From Rikenellaceae bacterium (lineage in GTDB: Bacteria > Bacteroidota > Bacteroidia > Bacteroidales > Rikenellaceae), in contig JAFTOX010000008.1 in NCBI GenBank assembly GCA_017463585.1, positions 1 to 40,577 on the forward strand: a DNA stretch of 40,577 nucleotides, read 5' to 3'. The position numbers were made by a program, and so were the translations under genes. The notes below the pieces were generated by a model. The model did not search any database. It saw nothing but the letters and a program-made list of their open reading frames with translations, and had not been told where the DNA came from. Shown here piece by piece: positions 22,241 to 28,779 of this stretch; the first letter of the stretch is position 1; each line of letters starts with the position of its first letter.

Positions 22241-24805
22241 ATGTCAGAAGAATTGGAAGAGAAGAAAGGTGGTAAGATCATTACGATCAACATCGAGGAG
22301 GAGATGAAGTCCGCCTATATCGACTATTCGATGTCGGTAATCGTTTCGCGTGCCCTTCCCGATGTGCGCGACGGCCTCAAACCCGTTCATCGTCGTATTC
22401 TTTACGATATGAGCAACGAGCTGAACCTCTACTCGGATAAGCCGCACCGTAAGTCGGCGCGTATCGTGGGTGATGTGCTCGGTAAGTTCCACCCGCACGG
22501 CGACTTGTCGGTTTATGACGCTATGGTACGTATGGCTCAGGATTGGTCGATGCGTTATCCGCTGGTCGATGGTCAGGGTAACTTTGGTTCGATGGACGGC
22601 GACTCGGCGGCTGCAATGCGTTATACGGAGGCTCGTATGCGTAAGATCGCTGATGAGGTTATGGCCGATATCGAGAAGGATACGATCGACTTTACGCTCA
22701 ACTTCGATGATACGACACCCGAGCCTACCGTGCTGCCCACCAAGATTCCGCTGTTGCTGGTCAATGGTGCGAGCGGTATTGCGGTTGGTATGGCAACGAA
22801 TATGGCTCCTCACAATCTGGGTGAGGTTTGCGACGCTTGCTGCGCATATGTTGATAATAAGGATATCGAGGTTTCGGAGTTGGCCAAGTATGTCAAGGGT
22901 CCCGACTTCCCGACGGGTGGTATCATCTACGGCTATGAGGGTGTCCGCGAGGCTCTCGAAACGGGTCGTGGTCGCGTTGTGATGCGTGCCAAGACCGAGA
23001 TCGAGCATACGGCATCGGGTCGTGAGTGCATTGTGATCACCGAGATCCCCTATATGGTCAATAAGGCCGAGATGATCAAGAAGATCGCCGATATGGTCAA
23101 CGAGAAGAAGTTGGAGGGTATCGCATACGTCAATGACGAGAGCGACCGCAATGGTGTTCGCGTGGTGATCATCTTGAAGCAGGACGCAGTAGCGAGCGTG
23201 GTGCTCAATACGCTCTATAAGAATACTCAGTTGCAGACCTCGTTTGCGGTGAACAACATTGCGTTGGTTGATGGCCGCCCGATGTTGCTCAACTTGAAGG
23301 ATCTGATCGCTCAGTTCGTTTCGCACCGCCACAAGGTTGTGGTACGTCGCACGCAGTTCGATTTGAAGAAGGCGTCGGAGCGTCTGCACATTGTGCTGGG
23401 TCTGTTGATCGCTCAGGACAATATCGACGAGGTGATCCATACGATCCGTGCAGCGAAGGACCCCGAGTCGGGTCGTCAGGCGCTGATGGAGAAGTTCGGT
23501 CTGTCGGAGTTGCAGGCAGCAGCTATTATGGAGATGCGTCTGCGTGCATTGACCGGTTTGGAGCACGGCAAGCTGACTGCCGAGCGCGATGAGTTGCAGA
23601 AGCGTATCGACTACTACAACGCAGTGCTGGCTGACGAGGGTATGCAGATGCAGATCATCAAGGACGAGTTGATTGAGATCAAGGAGAAGTATGGCGACGA
23701 GCGTCGTACGGAGATTGTCTTCTCGGCTGAGGAGTTCAATCCTGAGGATTTCTATGCTGATGATGATATGGTTATCACCATTTCGCATATGGGTTATATC
23801 AAGCGCACCCCGCTGACCGAGTATCGCGCACAGAATCGTGGCGGTATCGGTGTGAAGGGTAGTGCAACGCGCGATGAGGACTTCATCGAGCATATCTATG
23901 TGGCAACGATGCACAACACGATGTTGTTCTTCACGGAGAAGGGTCGTTGCTATTGGTTGAAGGTTTATAACATTCCCGAGGGCTCGCGTGCGTCGAAGGG
24001 TCGCGCGATCCAGAATGTGATCCAGATCGAACCCGATGATAAGGTTCGTGCATATATCAATGTTCGTCGTTTGGACGATGAGGAGTTTGTCAATAACAAC
24101 TATATCGTGATGTGTACCAAGGACGGTACGATCAAGAAGACCAAGTTGGAGGCCTACTCGCGTCCGCGTCAGAATGGTGTGAATGCGATCGTTATCCGCG
24201 AGGGCGACGAGCTGATCGAGGCTAAGCTGACAAGCGGCGAGGCAGAGATTATGATCGCGGCTCGTGAGGGTAAGGCAATCCGCTTCAACGAGAATACCGT
24301 TCGCCCGATTGGCCGTGTAGGTGCGGGTGTTCGCGGTATCGCGTTGGACGAGGGCGACGAGGTAGTAGGTATGATCTGCGTCGAGCCTGAGAGCAAGCAG
24401 GACGTGCTGGTACTGAGCGAGAATGGTTACGGTAAGCGTACCGATCTGGACGAGTATCGAATTACCAACCGTGGCGGTAAGGGCGTCAAGACGATCAACA
24501 TTACCGAGAAGACGGGTAAGTTGGTTTCGATTCAGGCTGTAACCGACGAGAACGACCTGATGATCATCAACCGCAGCGGTATCACGATCCGTACGGCAGT
24601 CGATGGTATCCGTATGGCGGGCCGTGCAACGCAGGGCGTTAAGGTTATCAACCTGCGCGAGGGCGACTCGATTGCGTCGGTGATGGCTGTGCCCAAGAGC
24701 GATGACGCTGAGGAGGCTACGCCGACCGAAGGCGCACAGGCTGAGCAGACAACCGAGCAGCCCGCAGCGGAGGTACAACAGAGTGAACAACCTACAAACG
24801 AATAA
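22241..24805 (+). CDS. gyrA: DNA gyrase subunit A
   Basis: 854 residues, full length. The winged-helix breakage-reunion domain is intact, with catalytic Tyr128 in [10 protein letters not shown] (E. coli Tyr122). The quinolone-resistance region reads [10 protein letters not shown]: Leu89 sits at E. coli Ser83 and Asp93 at Asp87. The C-terminal DNA-wrapping beta-pinwheel follows; its GyrA box is a variant, QNRGGIG at 531-537, with Ile in place of the usual basic residue, and TNRGGKG occurs again near the end. The last about 35 residues are an acidic, Glu/Gln/Thr-rich tail. Length and pinwheel favour GyrA over ParC. GyrA with GyrB introduces negative supercoils. It has its own promoter and a structured leader; the TPR gene follows after 43 bp. 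Confidence 0.96.
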   Translation: MSEELEEKKGGKIITINIEEEMKSAYIDYSMSVIVSRALPDVRDGLKPVHRRILYDMSNELNLYSDKPHRKSARIVGDVLGKFHPHGDLSVYDAMVRMAQDWSMRYPLVDGQGNFGSMDGDSAAAMRYTEARMRKIADEVMADIEKDTIDFTLNFDDTTPEPTVLPTKIPLLLVNGASGIAVGMATNMAPHNLGEVCDACCAYVDNKDIEVSELAKYVKGPDFPTGGIIYGYEGVREALETGRGRVVMRAKTEIEHTASGRECIVITEIPYMVNKAEMIKKIADMVNEKKLEGIAYVNDESDRNGVRVVIILKQDAVASVVLNTLYKNTQLQTSFAVNNIALVDGRPMLLNLKDLIAQFVSHRHKVVVRRTQFDLKKASERLHIVLGLLIAQDNIDEVIHTIRAAKDPESGRQALMEKFGLSELQAAAIMEMRLRALTGLEHGKLTAERDELQKRIDYYNAVLADEGMQMQIIKDELIEIKEKYGDERRTEIVFSAEEFNPEDFYADDDMVITISHMGYIKRTPLTEYRAQNRGGIGVKGSATRDEDFIEHIYVATMHNTMLFFTEKGRCYWLKVYNIPEGSRASKGRAIQNVIQIEPDDKVRAYINVRRLDDEEFVNNNYIVMCTKDGTIKKTKLEAYSRPRQNGVNAIVIREGDELIEAKLTSGEAEIMIAAREGKAIRFNENTVRPIGRVGAGVRGIALDEGDEVVGMICVEPESKQDVLVLSENGYGKRTDLDEYRITNRGGKGVKTINITEKTGKLVSIQAVTDENDLMIINRSGITIRTAVDGIRMAGRATQGVKVINLREGDSIASVMAVPKSDDAEEATPTEGAQAEQTTEQPAAEVQQSEQPTNE

Positions 24806-24848
24806 ACAAATTAACTAAAAATTTATACCTTAAACACAATCTTATCTT

Positions 24849-26165
24849 ATGAAAAGAATTCTTATGATGGTTGCAGCGGTTATGTTGGTTGCTGCACCCG
24901 CCGCAAATGCTCAGAAGGTAAATGCGGAAGGTTTGAAGGCAAAGGTTGCGAAGGCTGACGCTGATGCTGCTAATGCGAAGAAGAATGTCAAGAGCGCGAC
25001 TTGGCTCAACCGTGGTCAGGTTTATCTTGACGTAGCTGAGGCTCCCGAGGCAGGTCTTTATATCGGTATGCCTATGAATATGTTGGAGGCATCGATTGGC
25101 AAGGCTATGTCGGTTCAGGAGTGCGTTAAGAAGGGTTACGGCGAGTTCACCGAGTTGCAGTATCCTTATGTAATCGTTTATGTTGAGAATGGTGCAGTTG
25201 CAAGCTGGCAGGTAACCAATCCCATAGTTGAGGGCGCAGCAGCTAAGGCTGTTGAGTCGTTCCAGAAGGCTAAGGAGATGGACGCTAAGGCAGTAGCTAA
25301 GGCAAACGAGGGTCTGACCAAGTTGAAGGACTACTATTTGCAGGAGGCTGACAATATGTACAAGCTGGGTTCTTACAAGGCAGCTGGCGAGGGTTACACT
25401 GTTGCTGAGAAGTTGTTGGAGAACTTGGGTACTCCCGACCAGTCGTTGGCATTCAACATCGGTTACTGCTACGTATTGGACGGTGATTTCGACGGCGCAC
25501 TGACCTTCTTGGAGAAGTCGAAGGCTAACAACTACGAGGCTGACGGTACTCTGTACTATCTGTTGTTCCACTGCTACTTCAAGAACAACACCGGCGATAT
25601 GGTTAAGTCGAAGGAGGCTCTGTTGGAGGGTGTTTCGAAGTATCCCCAGAACAACAACCTGATCGAGTCGATGACTATGTTCTACTCGCGCGAGGGTAGC
25701 ACCGAGGATCCCGAGGAGGTATTTGGTCTGATTAAGGCTGCTATCGACGCTGATCCTACCAACGTTGATTTGTGGGCTGGTCTTGGCAACGTATATTTGA
25801 AGTCGGAGCGTTGGGACGATGCAATCGAGACCTACACTAAGGCAGTTGAGTTGCAGCCCGAGAGCGAGATCAACCAGTTGCGTTTGGGTTACACCTACTG
25901 CTTGAAGGGTGATGCTGCTCAGGACGAGCTGACCAAGCAGACCTTCACCAGCTATGAGGAGAGCAACAAGGCACAGGCAGCAGTTAATGAGATCTATGCA
26001 GCTTCGGTTCCTTCGTTGGAGAAGGCTTATGAACTGAATGGCAAGAATATGACCACTATCGAGCTGTTGAAGTCGATCTACTACCGTCTGAGCTACGACG
26101 ATGAGTCGATGAAGGCTAAGTACGATCAGATCAACGCAGTTTACAAGGAGATGACTCAGCAGTAG
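24849..26165 (+). CDS. Secreted tetratricopeptide-repeat protein
   Basis: 438 residues with a signal peptide (residues 1-21, ending AANAQ) and no lipobox, so it is periplasmic. An N-terminal region of about 130 residues with repeated Lys/Ala is followed by at least four or five TPR units, such as DQSLAFNIGYCYVLDGDFDGALTFLEK, then PTNVDLWAGLGNVYLKSERWDDAIETYTKAVELQP, and a last degenerate repeat. TPR units form a helical scaffold for protein contacts. It starts 43 bp after gyrA and ends at a terminator. No partner can be named. Highly biased codons (ggc, aag, gag) suggest good expression. Confidence 0.88.
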   Translation: MKRILMMVAAVMLVAAPAANAQKVNAEGLKAKVAKADADAANAKKNVKSATWLNRGQVYLDVAEAPEAGLYIGMPMNMLEASIGKAMSVQECVKKGYGEFTELQYPYVIVYVENGAVASWQVTNPIVEGAAAKAVESFQKAKEMDAKAVAKANEGLTKLKDYYLQEADNMYKLGSYKAAGEGYTVAEKLLENLGTPDQSLAFNIGYCYVLDGDFDGALTFLEKSKANNYEADGTLYYLLFHCYFKNNTGDMVKSKEALLEGVSKYPQNNNLIESMTMFYSREGSTEDPEEVFGLIKAAIDADPTNVDLWAGLGNVYLKSERWDDAIETYTKAVELQPESEINQLRLGYTYCLKGDAAQDELTKQTFTSYEESNKAQAAVNEIYAASVPSLEKAYELNGKNMTTIELLKSIYYRLSYDDESMKAKYDQINAVYKEMTQQ

Positions 26166-26207
26166 TCTGCCGAGCGGCTTTCGGGTCGCACATCTCGAAC
26201 AAAAAAG

Positions 26208-26240
26208 CAAGCTCGCCCACGGGGCGGGCTTGTTTCGTTT
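26208..26240 (+). terminator. Intrinsic terminator after the TPR gene
   Basis: CAAGCTCGCC (26208-26217) pairs with GGCGGGCTTG (26223-26232), one G-T pair, with a 5-nt loop and a T-rich tail (TTTCGTTTT). It is 42 bp after the TPR stop. Confidence 0.88.
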
Positions 26241-26335
26241 TGATACCTTATATATTATAGCCGCAGGCTCAGAAGTTGGTTTTGGCGTGAATATTGCGAA
26301 GGGTTGGAGCAGATAACCATAAATCAACCAACACA

Positions 26336-27253
26336 GTGAAAACATTTACAACAATTCTAACTTTTGCGTGTACGGTGGCGAGTGCGACGATAGCGTCGGC
26401 GCACAACGGCTCCGAGCACGCCAATCAGCAACCTCAATATGATACGGTTGTGCTGGCTACCTACCAAGAGGACGACTATCTGGTCAAACGCTATGTCGTC
26501 AATGTTCCGAACAATCGAATGTCGGACTATTCGGTGCGTTATTCGATCAATACGGCGCGCCTGCAACCCGATCTGGACGATAATAGCGGTGCGCTGACGG
26601 CTCTGTCGCACTTTATCGAGCAGACGATGGCTGACACGGCGGCGCGTATTTCGTCGATCGAGATCACGGGCTACGCCTCGCCCGATGGCCCTTACGCCCT
26701 GAATGAGCGATTGTCGATGCAGCGCGCGCAGGATTTCAAGCAGTATGTCGATAAGAAGTATAACCTCTCGTCGCGCTATCAGGTGACAACGCGCGGCGTG
26801 GCGGAGGATTGGGAGAACTGCTACGCAATGGTCAAGATGTCGAACGACGTTCCGCATAAGACGGCGGTGATGGCGATCCTCGACTCGACGCTTTCGAACA
26901 ACGCTAAGGAGTTGCAGTTGAAGAAGATGGGCGATGTCTGGAACTATATGCGCACCGATATTCTGCCGCCGTTGCGCCGAGTTGATATAGTGATCAACTA
27001 CGCACAGGGAACGATTGTCGAGGAGCGCACGCTGATTGAGCCCGTTTTCGAGGAGCAGGTGGTCGAGGAGGTCGTAGTGCCACGTCGTTGCGTCGAGTGC
27101 GGTAAGGAGGGGTGCACGTGTGGTGCGAATTGTACGTGCAACGGCAACGGATTGATTATCGAGGTGGACGACGCTTTGCTGCAAATGGTCGAGGGCGTTG
27201 TTGCTGATCAGATCGACGCAGAGCTAATCGAGATTGCTATTCCGTCGAATTAG
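26336..27253 (+). CDS. Secreted OmpA-like protein with C-terminal six-Cys cluster
   Basis: The frame is open from an upstream TTG, but a signal peptide (MKTFTTILTFACTVASATIASA) fixes the start at GTG 26336, giving 305 residues. The middle has the OmpA/MotB peptidoglycan-binding fold: ISSIEITGYASPDG, then LNERLSMQRAQDFKQYV, the conserved NxxLSxxRAxxV motif. Near the C-terminus, residues 252-268 hold six Cys in 17 residues (CVECGKEGCTCGANCTC), followed by a 37-residue hydrophobic/acidic tail. The Cys cluster resembles small metal-binding or metallothionein-like knots and is unusual in an OmpA-like protein. The gene stands alone between terminators. Peptidoglycan binding follows from the domain; metal binding or disulfides are inference. 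Confidence 0.85.
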   Translation: MKTFTTILTFACTVASATIASAHNGSEHANQQPQYDTVVLATYQEDDYLVKRYVVNVPNNRMSDYSVRYSINTARLQPDLDDNSGALTALSHFIEQTMADTAARISSIEITGYASPDGPYALNERLSMQRAQDFKQYVDKKYNLSSRYQVTTRGVAEDWENCYAMVKMSNDVPHKTAVMAILDSTLSNNAKELQLKKMGDVWNYMRTDILPPLRRVDIVINYAQGTIVEERTLIEPVFEEQVVEEVVVPRRCVECGKEGCTCGANCTCNGNGLIIEVDDALLQMVEGVVADQIDAELIEIAIPSN

Positions 27254-27316
27254 GCGAATGAACGACGAAAGTGAGATTTTTTTGGCAGAAAAAGATGATA
27301 GCTCCGAAAAAATTGC

Positions 27317-27324
27317 TATATTTG
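27317..27324 (+). promoter_or_regulatory. -7 box of the 27353 gene
   Basis: TATATTTG is a perfect TAnnTTTG box 28 bp before the ATG. A TTTG at 27281-27284 is too far upstream (32 nt) to be the -33, so the promoter is only half supported. Confidence 0.55.
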
Positions 27325-27352
27325 TGAAAATCTATTAAAACATTTCAAAATT

Positions 27353-27685
27353 ATGGCAAACTTACGTCGTCTTAAGAAAGATATCGATTACGTACTCGAG
27401 GAGTTGGTATTTGATTGCGATATGGCATACTACTACCAGCCCGAGAAGGAGAAGGAGATTTTCGACCTGATGAAGGAGGGTGTTGATCTGCGCAACGAGT
27501 TGTTCTGCAAGGTTAACAATCCTTTCGGCAAGAAGCCCCGCGAGGCTGCTGGTAAGCTCGGCAAGATGCCCCGCAAGAGCGATTGCAGCCCCGTGCTGGT
27601 TAAGCGTCAGTATGCAGCTCTGCGTCAGGAGATCGGTGCTCGTTTCGAGGAGTTGTTCGTTAAGCTGAGCGAAATGCACAAGTAA
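27353..27685 (+). CDS. Small cytoplasmic protein of unknown function
   Basis: 110 residues, no signal peptide and no membrane helix. The sequence is mainly helical and charged: residues 1-50 (LKKDIDYVLEELVFDCDMAYYYQPEKEKEIFDLMKEGVDL) and 85-108 (LRQEIGARFEELFVKL) look like long amphipathic helices joined by a Lys/Pro-rich linker. Codon use equals that of well-expressed neighbours, and it has its own -7 box and a strong terminator, so it is a real gene. The helix-linker-helix shape is common in Bacteroidales small conserved proteins; I do not know its function. Confidence 0.82.
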   Translation: MANLRRLKKDIDYVLEELVFDCDMAYYYQPEKEKEIFDLMKEGVDLRNELFCKVNNPFGKKPREAAGKLGKMPRKSDCSPVLVKRQYAALRQEIGARFEELFVKLSEMHK

Positions 27686-27713
27686 TCGACCATCGGACTT
27701 AGTTCGAATGACT

Positions 27714-27747
27714 ACGACCGTCCCATTGTGGGGCGGTCGTTTTGTTT
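27714..27747 (+). terminator. Intrinsic terminator after the 27353 gene
   Basis: An 11-bp stem, ACGACCGTCCC (27714-27724) with GGGGCGGTCGT (27730-27740, one G-T pair), has a 5-nt loop and a T-rich tail (TTTGTTTT). It is 28 bp after the stop. Confidence 0.92.
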
Positions 27748-27867
27748 TGTGTTGGATAAGAATCGACCAACGACTATAAATCCGCCCAAATTTCACCCGA
27801 CGCATTGACCAATATTGGTATTCTGTTCCAAAAATGCAGTATTTTGGGACATTTTCTTGCGAATAAT

Positions 27868-27898
27868 TTTGTAATGTCGAATATAAAATGTACTTTTG
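27868..27898 (+). promoter_or_regulatory. Orphan promoter upstream of a gene-free transcript
   Basis: TTTG (27868-27871), 19 nt, then TACTTTTG (27891-27898): one of the two best full consensus promoters in the window. No protein gene follows for 900 bp on this strand; the next features are a foldable RNA and a strong terminator. Confidence 0.75.
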
Positions 27899-27903
27899 TA
27901 CCA

Positions 27904-28081
27904 TAAAATTGTTCCGAACGTCTGCTGTGTGGTTTCAAACGTCGGCAGGGCAGTATCGAGTGATTGTGCAACTTGAACGTCTGTCACGCAGTTCCGAGCA
28001 ATTATGAGATCGTCTCCCTTTTACTCACTAATATTCTCTGAAGAATTCGTCCGTATGCGTTCTGCTACGGGCGAATTTTTT
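27904..28081 (+). ncRNA. Candidate small RNA (about 178 nt), rod-like fold
   Basis: From the promoter at 27868-27898 to the terminator at 28044-28081 lie about 178 nt without a convincing protein. The first 100 nt fold as one long imperfect hairpin: AATTGTTC (27907-27914) pairs with GAGCAATT (27996-28003), CTGC (27922) with GCAG (27988), GTG with CAC (27985), TTCAA (27934) with TTGAA (27973), and an apical GCA...TGC/ATC...GAT stem. The internal loops are asymmetric, which recalls 6S RNA (a rod with a central bubble, about 180 nt), though 6S identity is not shown. It lies between two housekeeping-sized spacers, with nothing encoded on the opposite strand here. Confidence 0.5.
28044..28081 (+). 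terminator. Strong intrinsic terminator of the candidate small RNA
   Basis: A 12-bp stem, AATTCGTCCGTA (28044-28055) with TACGGGCGAATT (28066-28077, one G-T pair), a 10-nt loop and six T residues. No protein gene ends nearby, which is what points to a non-coding transcript. Confidence 0.92.
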
Positions 28082-28170
28082 ATAGCTATCCCATTGTGCC
28101 GACTCTCGCAATCGACACGAATACCTACAATATGTTACTGCCTCTATCGCACAATCACAATTTTTTGCGA

Positions 28171-28201
28171 TTGCGGGCTTGTATGCGAATATCTATCTTT
28201 G
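28171..28201 (+). promoter_or_regulatory. Second orphan promoter
   Basis: TTG (28171-28173), 20 nt, then TATCTTTG (28194-28201). The -33 overlaps the right arm of an 8-bp inverted repeat (CGCAATCG 28107-28114, CGATTGCG 28168-28175). No protein gene follows on this strand. Confidence 0.6.
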
Positions 28202-28207
28202 CATTGT

Positions 28208-28293
28208 GAATTAATAGTTTAAGAGAACTTTTGTAAGCCCAATTTCTATTGCTCCGCCGCCCGCTGTGACAGTGAGTGGCGGAACTTCTTTTT
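28208..28293 (+). ncRNA. Candidate short RNA (about 86 nt)
   Basis: The predicted transcript runs from the promoter at 28171-28201 to a hairpin near 28283. The hairpin is TCCGCC (28253-28258) with GGCGGA (28278-28283), enclosing CGCTG (28262-28266) with CAGTG (28270-28274) across a symmetrical 3x3 internal loop, and a T-rich tail (TTCTTTTT). The 5' half is A/T-rich and unfolded. The terminator tail is imperfect, so support is weaker than for the RNA at 27904. The remaining bases to 28401 hold an inverted repeat (28341-28377) and a third -7-like box (TATCTTTG 28380-28387) but no gene. Confidence 0.4.
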
Positions 28294-28340
28294 GTGGTAT
28301 GAGAGTCGCAGTCGACCTGTTAAGCCCACCTATATAAACG

Positions 28341-28377
28341 ATTCACGAGGACGCTCCATTGAAGCACCCCCGTGAAT
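28341..28377. repeat. Inverted repeat at the 3' side of the capsule-export operon
   Basis: ATTCACG (28341-28347) and CGTGAAT (28371-28377), perfect 7-bp arms with further GG/CC pairing inside. It lies 25 bp beyond the stop of the minus-strand HAD gene and could end that transcript, although the minus-strand tail is only CGTTTATAT. Confidence 0.5.
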
Positions 28378-28401
28378 ACTATCTTTGCTTTGCGAACTGC
28401 C

Positions 28402-28779
28402 TTACTCGGCGATCACTCGATTGTAGACCAGAATCTCGCGCACCTTTTTCCAATCGACGAATGGGCGACGAACGCCATCTTCGAAACGGATCGGGCAACC
28501 GAGCGCACAATCATCGATGTACATATTTGCGTGCACCTTAACCGACGAGGTCCACGACACTTGTTCGGGATTTTCGTTCACGGCATAGAGCTCAATGCCG
28601 TTACGTTCGAACCAAGCAAGTGCGTCATCGAGCAGTTTACCGCTACGCATTGTGAACAGAATCAGCTGATGACCGGCAGCAACCAACTCTTTCAATACGG
28701 GTACCGCGCCAATATCCTCACCGATATAGGGGTACTCGTGCGTAACGACTGTGCCGTCAAAATCGAGTGCTATGACCAT
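28402..28779 (-). CDS. Small HAD-superfamily phosphatase
   Basis: 125 residues. The first HAD motif is at the start (ALDFDGTVV, nucleophile Asp6, acid/base Asp8), motif II is in LILFTMRSGK, and motif III/IV elements (YIDDCALGCP) follow near residue 88. It lacks a large cap domain and belongs to the short, minimal HAD hydrolases found in Bacteroides. The substrate is unknown. Its ATG overlaps the last base of the Wzc stop codon (TAATG), so it is translationally coupled to the capsule-export kinase; a role in capsule sugar-phosphate handling or regulation is an inference from position. Confidence 0.88.
   Translation of the reverse strand: MVIALDFDGTVVTHEYPYIGEDIGAVPVLKELVAAGHQLILFTMRSGKLLDDALAWFERNGIELYAVNENPEQVSWTSSVKVHANMYIDDCALGCPIRFEDGVRRPFVDWKKVREILVYNRVIAE

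Noticed and set aside
22244..24790. 848-residue frame antisense to gyrA
   Set aside because: Shadow of gyrA; no domain, no promoter, exactly co-extensive with the sense gene.
28004..28222. 72-residue frame across the terminator at 28044-28081
   Set aside because: It would have to read through a strong terminator; the composition is unlike real genes here.
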